Shown here one piece after another: positions 31,049 through 35,046 of a DNA stretch of 35,046 nt (the first letter of the stretch is position 1; each line of letters starts with the position of its first letter). The position numbers and the translations under genes were made by a program. The stretch is from Listeria fleischmannii subsp. fleischmannii LU2006-1. Its GTDB lineage: Bacteria > Bacillota > Bacilli > Lactobacillales > Listeriaceae. Where the stretch lies: NCBI RefSeq assembly GCF_000344175.1, contig NZ_ALWW01000032.1, positions 3 to 35,048 of the forward strand, written 5' to 3'. The notes beneath the pieces were generated by a model, which saw only the letters and a program-made list of their open reading frames with translations, was not told the DNA's origin and made no database searches.

Positions 31049-31507
31049 ATGAGAGTGGAAAAGTACACGAAAAGTGCCGAAGAAACCATCGCTTTGGCAA
31101 AAAAAATAGGCCAGAATGCGGAGGCGTCATTTGTCATTTTACTGGAAGGCGATTTAGGGGCAGGAAAAACCACCTTTACAAAAGGCTTGGCTGAAGGATT
31201 AGGTATCACTCAGCTTGTGAAAAGCCCTACCTTCACAATTATTCGTGAATATACAAGTGGGCGATTGCCGCTTTATCATATGGATGTTTATCGCTTAGAA
31301 GATGCGAACCCTGATGAACTTGGATTTGAGGAGTATTTTTTAGGTGACGGGGTAAGTGTGATTGAATGGGCGCATTTTATTGCAGATAGTTTGCCACAGG
31401 AGTACTTAAAAATCACTATTTCTCGGATTTCAGATGAGGGAAGAAAGTTGGAAGTGGAAGCAGTCGGAGAACAGTATGAGGCTTTCATAGCGGAGGTTTT
31501 AGCATGA
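31049..31507 (+). CDS. tsaE: tRNA t6A synthesis ATPase TsaE
   Basis: P-loop ATPase of 152 residues (YdiB/YjeE). Walker A is LLEGDLGAGKTTFTKGLAEGLG. SPTFTIIREY, LYHMDVYRLED and VIEWAHFI are family blocks. It supports turnover of the TsaB-TsaD complex that makes N6-threonylcarbamoyladenosine at A37 of ANN-decoding tRNAs. ATG 31049 follows AGGTGA; an in-frame ATG at 31013 lies in the promoter -10. First gene of a four-gene operon with 4-nt ATGA overlaps. Confidence 0.95.
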   Translation: MRVEKYTKSAEETIALAKKIGQNAEASFVILLEGDLGAGKTTFTKGLAEGLGITQLVKSPTFTIIREYTSGRLPLYHMDVYRLEDANPDELGFEEYFLGDGVSVIEWAHFIADSLPQEYLKITISRISDEGRKLEVEAVGEQYEAFIAEVLA

Positions 31508-32193
31508 TATTAGGAATCGATACAGCAACAGATACAATGAGTATTGCACTTTCTAATGAAGGTCAAATTATTGGTGAAATTACTACCAATTTAAAGAAAA
31601 ACCATAGTGTGAGGCTACTTCCTGCTATTTCGGAACTTTTAACGGAATGTGGCGTGACTGTGAAAGACTTAACTAAAATTGCGGTCGCGAAGGGCCCAGG
31701 ATCTTATACGGGGCTTCGAATTGGGGTGACGGTAGCTAAAACGCTTGCATGGGATTTAGGCATTCCTATTGTAGGTGTTTCGTCTCTTGAAGTTTTAGCC
31801 AAAAGTGGTGGGCTTTTTTCTGGGAAAATTGTAGCGCTCATGGATGCGCGGCGGGAGAATGTATACGCGGGTGTTTACCTCTACGATGATGCGCTTATTT
31901 CTGTTTTGCCCGATCAGCATATCGCACTTTCTGAGCTGCTTACTCATTTTTCAGGGATGACGGAGAAAATTTTATTTATCGGCGCAATTCCTGAAAACTT
32001 GCGGGATATCATTAAAGGTACACTTGGGCAGCATGCGGTATTTGCGAGTCGGGACATGAATTTTGCGAGAGCGGCTTCTCTTGTTTCACTGGCTGAAAAT
32101 GAGCAGGGTGTGGATGCGACAAATTTCACGCCCGACTATCTTAAACTAGCGGAAGCCGAGAGCAAGTGGCTTGAAGCGAGGAATAAGGCATGA
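31504..32193 (+). CDS. tsaB: tRNA t6A synthesis protein TsaB
   Basis: ASKHA-fold protein of 229 residues (YdiC/YeaZ), partner and scaffold of TsaD. Signature segments: MILGIDTATDTMSIALS and VAKGPGSYTGLRIGVTVAKTLAW. It lacks the metal-binding His residues of TsaD, as expected for the non-catalytic paralogue. Its ATG overlaps the tsaE stop and its stop overlaps the rimI start (ATGA in both cases). Confidence 0.95.
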   Translation: MILGIDTATDTMSIALSNEGQIIGEITTNLKKNHSVRLLPAISELLTECGVTVKDLTKIAVAKGPGSYTGLRIGVTVAKTLAWDLGIPIVGVSSLEVLAKSGGLFSGKIVALMDARRENVYAGVYLYDDALISVLPDQHIALSELLTHFSGMTEKILFIGAIPENLRDIIKGTLGQHAVFASRDMNFARAASLVSLAENEQGVDATNFTPDYLKLAEAESKWLEARNKA

Positions 32194-32633
32194 TTTCTTT
32201 TCGAAAAGCAGGCGAAGAAGATATTGATGCGCTGCTTCAAATTGAGCATGCGGTGTTTAGTTCTCCTTGGTCTCGTGAAGCCTTTTTAAATGAATTTAAA
32301 ATAAACCAATATGCTCATTACCTACTAGCCGTCTTAGATGGTGAAATTGTTGGGTACGGTGGGGTTTGGCTTGTATTAGATGAAGGACATGTGACAAACA
32401 TTGCGATTCATCCAGACTTTCAAGGAAACCATTACGGTGAAGCCTTGCTGGTTGCTCTTTTAGATTTAGCGAAACAGAGCGGTGTAACAGCGATGACACT
32501 GGAAGTTCGTGTAACAAATACGCGAGCCCAAAATTTATATCGGAAATATAATTTTCAAAACGGCGCAATTCGCAAACGTTATTATCCGGATAACGGGGAA
32601 GATGCGCTAGTAATGTGGGTGAATTTATCATGA
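32190..32633 (+). CDS. rimI: Ribosomal-protein-alanine N-acetyltransferase RimI-like
   Basis: GNAT acetyltransferase of 147 residues, placed as in the Bacillus ydiD locus. Motif A is [27 protein letters not shown], where the usual Gly-x-Gly loop reads GNHYG; motif B is [38 protein letters not shown]. RimI acetylates the N-terminus of ribosomal protein S18 in E. coli; the Gram-positive target is less certain. Overlaps both neighbours by 4 nt. Confidence 0.92.
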   Translation: MISFRKAGEEDIDALLQIEHAVFSSPWSREAFLNEFKINQYAHYLLAVLDGEIVGYGGVWLVLDEGHVTNIAIHPDFQGNHYGEALLVALLDLAKQSGVTAMTLEVRVTNTRAQNLYRKYNFQNGAIRKRYYPDNGEDALVMWVNLS

Positions 32634-33652
32634 AAAAAGAAACCATTATTTTAGGAATTGAATCAAGCTGTGATGAAACGGCTGCTGCTGTTGTAAAAGG
32701 TGGTACGGAAATTTTATCCAATGTGGTGGCGTCTCAAATCGAAAGTCATAAACGTTTTGGCGGCGTTGTACCAGAAATTGCATCAAGACATCACGTTGAA
32801 CAAATTACGATTGTGATTGATGAAGCGCTAAAAGAGGCGAATATCACATTAGATGAGGTGGACGGAATTGCTGTAACGGAAGGACCTGGTCTTGTAGGGG
32901 CGCTACTCATTGGGGTAAACGCAGCTAAAACGCTTGCTTTTTCTCATCAAAAGCCGCTTATTCCAGTACATCATATCGCGGGTCATATTTACGCCAATCG
33001 GTTTGAAACAGAAATGAAGTTTCCGCTTCTCGCGCTCGTTGTGAGCGGGGGGCATACGGAACTTGTTTATATGAAAGCACATAATGACTTTGAAATTATT
33101 GGAGAAACGCGGGATGATGCGGCTGGTGAGGCGTATGATAAGGTGGCGCGTACGCTTGGTTTACCTTATCCTGGCGGCGTTCAAATTGACCATTTAGCGA
33201 GAGAAGGGGAAGATACATTTCACTTTCCGCGCGCGATGATGGACGATGGCAGTTATGATTTTAGTTTTAGCGGTTTAAAATCAGCTTTTATTAATTTACT
33301 TCATAATATGCGCCAAAAAAATCTAGAGCCGAGCCCGGCTGATTTAGCAGCGAGCTTCCAAGCAAGTGTCGTGGATGTTTTAGTCACTAAAACCATCGCA
33401 GCGGCAAAAGAATATCAGGTGAAACAATTATTGCTTGCTGGCGGTGTTGCGGCTAACCAAGGACTTCGTGAACGAATGATTCAAGAATGCGAACTGGAAA
33501 TCCCAGATGTGGAATTAATTATCCCACCACTTTCGCTTTGCGGTGACAACGCGGCGATGATTGCGGCTTCTGGAACGGTTGCTTATCTGGAAGGGAAGTT
33601 TGGAGATTTAGCATTAAATGCAAAACCAGGATTATTATTTGAAGAAGTATAA
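32630..33652 (+). CDS. tsaD: tRNA t6A synthesis catalytic subunit TsaD
   Basis: Kae1/Qri7-family threonylcarbamoyl transferase of 340 residues. [16 protein letters not shown] begins the ASKHA fold; the iron-binding HHVEQ and HIAGHIYAN histidines and [16 protein letters not shown] are present, along with [10 protein letters not shown] and [13 protein letters not shown] (metal Asp). ATG 32630 overlaps the rimI stop by 4 nt and matches the family N-terminus; the GTG at 32615 lies within the ribosome binding region GTGGGTGA. Essential for t6A in most bacteria. A structured repeat element follows the gene and probably terminates the operon. Confidence 0.96.
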   Translation: MKKETIILGIESSCDETAAAVVKGGTEILSNVVASQIESHKRFGGVVPEIASRHHVEQITIVIDEALKEANITLDEVDGIAVTEGPGLVGALLIGVNAAKTLAFSHQKPLIPVHHIAGHIYANRFETEMKFPLLALVVSGGHTELVYMKAHNDFEIIGETRDDAAGEAYDKVARTLGLPYPGGVQIDHLAREGEDTFHFPRAMMDDGSYDFSFSGLKSAFINLLHNMRQKNLEPSPADLAASFQASVVDVLVTKTIAAAKEYQVKQLLLAGGVAANQGLRERMIQECELEIPDVELIIPPLSLCGDNAAMIAASGTVAYLEGKFGDLALNAKPGLLFEEV

Positions 33653-33668
33653 AGCTTGGAAAATTTAA

Positions 33669-33789
33669 GAGACTGGGACATAATTAAAAAAGAACCAAAA
33701 ATCATGCGAAATCCATTTGTCAAAATGGCTCTATTGCTTGATCTTGGTTCTTTTTATTTTTTTATTTGCTTGCAACTTTCTTTTTGTCC
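33669..33789. repeat. MITE-like structured intergenic repeat, copy 2
   Basis: Intact left end GAGACTGGGACATAATT at 33669-33685; its right end diverges after TTTTTGTCC compared with copy 1. The internal hairpin AAAGAACCA/TGGTTCTTT and inner CCATTT/AAATGG are preserved, and poly-A/T tracts flank it on both sides, so it can terminate both tsaD (+) and the ABC-F gene (-). An outer inverted repeat AAAGCTTGGA (33651-33660) and TCCAAGCTTT (33787-33796) brackets the element, followed by a T-run. Confidence 0.8.
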
Positions 33790-33798
33790 AAGCTTTTT

Positions 33799-35046
33799 TT
33801 ATATATCTAATTCTTCAATTTCTTCACTCACAATTTCCCAATCGGCCATGAGGGCCTCTGCCACTTGTTTAATGGCGTCTAGTTCTTCGGTGATGGCGTA
33901 ACTTTTCTCATGGTCATTAAACACAGTAGGGAGTGTTAACTCGTGTTCGAGGGATGCAATTTTCGCATCGCATTCTTCCATTTTTTCCTCAATTTCAGCT
34001 AATTTGCGTGTTTTTTGACGTAATAATTTTTGTGCCTCTTTACTCTGCTGATAGGCCGCCTTATTCGAAGGATTTTCAACCTGAGGTGGGAGCTCGCCAT
34101 TTCGGAGCTTTTCTTCCCGCTCAAGACGAGCGATTTCCTGATTTTCAGCTAATTTTTCCTGATAGTAATCATAATCACCTAAATAACGGGTTGCGCCGCT
34201 AGGACTTAACTCAACAATATCTTGAGCGATACGATTAATAAAATAGCGGTCATGTGAGACGAATAAAATGGTTCCTTCAAAATCAATTAGCGCCGCCTCA
34301 AGTACTTCTTTGCTTTCAATATCAAGATGGTTTGTTGGCTCATCCAGAATGAGTACGTTCGCACCGAGTAGCGTTAGCTTGGACAGGGCTAAGCGGGCTT
34401 TTTCACCGCCGCTAAGAGTATCCACAATTTTTAACACATCATCTTCTGAAAAAAGAAAATTTCCAAGTACAGTTCGTACCGCTTTTTCATCGAGCTCTGG
34501 ATATTCGTCCCAAAGTTCTTGTAAAATCGTTTTTTTGGAAGAAAGCTTAGCTTGTTCTTGGTCATAGTAGCCAATCTTGACGCCAGCGCCAAACTGGAAA
34601 TGCCCTTTTAATGTAGGAATATCGCCAATAAGCGTTTTTAGCAAAGTGGACTTACCAATTCCATTTGGGCCAACAAGTGCAATACTATCTCCCCGCTTGA
34701 TATCAAAACGAATATTTTCAGCCACCAATTTATCTTTCGTATAGCCAATCGCGAGGTCGTCGACAAATAAAATATCATTTCCAGGCGTGCGGTCAAATTG
34801 AAAACCAAAATGGGCGGCTTTTTCGTTACCTTCTGGCCGAGCTAGGCGGTCCATTTTCTCTAATTTTTTACGCCGGCTTTGCGCCCGTTTTGTAGTGGAG
34901 GCGCGAACAATATTTCGCGCAACAAAATCTTCCAATTTCGCAATTTCCGTCTGTTGTTTCTCGAACTCTTTCCAGTCCTTCTCAAGCTGCTCCGCCTTTA
35001 AAACAAGAAAGCGACTGTAGTTTCCCGTATAGTGCGTAATTTTTAG
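33799..35046 (-). CDS. ABC-F family ATPase (YdiF-like), 5'-truncated by window
   Basis: Soluble ribosome-associated ABC-F protein; the C-terminal 415 or so residues are present and the frame is open to the window edge (KITHYTGNYSRFLVLKAEQL before the linker). The inter-domain linker is rich in charged helix (LEKDWKEFEKQQTEIAKLED). The second nucleotide-binding domain has Walker A GPNGIGKSTLLKTL, signature LSGGEKARLALSKL and Walker B VLILDEPTNHLD with HDRYFI. A C-terminal coiled coil (EAQKLLRQKTRKLAEIEEKMEECDAKIASLEHEL) completes it. Gene order beside tsaD matches Bacillus ydiE-ydiF, although here the gene is convergent. ABC-F proteins act on the ribosomal E site, in translation or antibiotic protection. 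Confidence 0.93.
   Translation of the reverse strand, partial: LKITHYTGNYSRFLVLKAEQLEKDWKEFEKQQTEIAKLEDFVARNIVRASTTKRAQSRRKKLEKMDRLARPEGNEKAAHFGFQFDRTPGNDILFVDDLAIGYTKDKLVAENIRFDIKRGDSIALVGPNGIGKSTLLKTLIGDIPTLKGHFQFGAGVKIGYYDQEQAKLSSKKTILQELWDEYPELDEKAVRTVLGNFLFSEDDVLKIVDTLSGGEKARLALSKLTLLGANVLILDEPTNHLDIESKEVLEAALIDFEGTILFVSHDRYFINRIAQDIVELSPSGATRYLGDYDYYQEKLAENQEIARLEREEKLRNGELPPQVENPSNKAAYQQSKEAQKLLRQKTRKLAEIEEKMEECDAKIASLEHELTLPTVFNDHEKSYAITEELDAIKQVAEALMADWEIVSEEIEELDI

Noticed and set aside
30790-31209. 139-codon minus-strand open frame
   Set aside because: Antisense across the lipoprotein terminator and tsaE; composition typical of a shadow frame.
32296-32721. 141-codon minus-strand open frame
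   Set aside because: Antisense to rimI and tsaD, which are certain by motif; no supporting start signal.
33656-33901. 81-codon plus-strand open frame after tsaD
   Set aside because: Runs through the structured repeat and into the antisense of the ABC-F gene; no family features.

Overview
The window looks like chromosomal DNA of a low-GC Firmicute in or close to Listeriaceae (a Listeria-like genome). The basis is AT-rich DNA with AAGGAGG-type ribosome binding sites, the order tsaE-tsaB-rimI-tsaD facing an ABC-F gene (as in Bacillus/Listeria), a tandem crcB pair, a MerR gene divergent from an aldo/keto reductase with a class II HMG-CoA reductase close by, and a Listeria-KvLm-like potassium channel. 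The species cannot be fixed from sequence alone.

Region 1 (1-10253) is a mannoside-utilisation locus: the end of a class I mannose-6-phosphate isomerase, then a CcpA-type cre site and promoter, a sugar ABC transporter (lipoprotein plus two permeases), a GH38 alpha-mannosidase, a ROK sugar kinase, a GH125 exo-alpha-1,6-mannosidase and a separately promoted RpiR-type regulator. Together they could import short mannosides, trim alpha-mannose and feed it to glycolysis as mannose-6-phosphate and fructose-6-phosphate.

Region 2 (10261-19566) holds mixed genes: a K+ channel, a YdjC/ChbG deacetylase, cardiolipin synthase, a GNAT enzyme, an orphan OppA lipoprotein, a YeiL-like Crp/Fnr regulator, a HAD phosphatase broken by an in-frame amber codon, a DUF3153-like lipoprotein, and a divergent MerR/aldo-keto reductase pair with a textbook MerR operator.

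Region 3 (19567-24890) is the most interesting metabolic unit. A tight five-gene operon encodes an acyl-CoA dehydrogenase, a 70-residue biotin carrier, an enoyl-CoA-hydratase-family protein, a biotin-dependent carboxyltransferase and HMG-CoA reductase. It resembles the Bacillus yng leucine-catabolism set, but with HMG-CoA reductase where HMG-CoA lyase would be expected. That suggests a leucine/isovaleryl-CoA to mevalonate shunt. A Fur-like box overlaps its promoter, and imperfect inverted repeats flank the unit.

Region 4 (25608-27268) is a 1.6-kb stretch that is almost free of protein genes. It carries six promoters built alike: a TTATCYACAGA-like box, 18-19 bp, then a -10 that is often extended. 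Five are followed within 70-105 nt by an intrinsic terminator, which suggests an array of small RNAs. The sixth drives a frameshifted KTSC-domain gene. A secreted SGNH hydrolase follows.

Region 5 (28200-35046) carries tRNA-Leu(GAG), a fluoride riboswitch with two crcB genes, two lipoproteins, the tsaE-tsaB-rimI-tsaD operon for tRNA t6A synthesis, and a convergent ABC-F gene cut by the window edge. A 110-130 bp structured repeat occurs twice, at 19575-19702 and 33669-33789.
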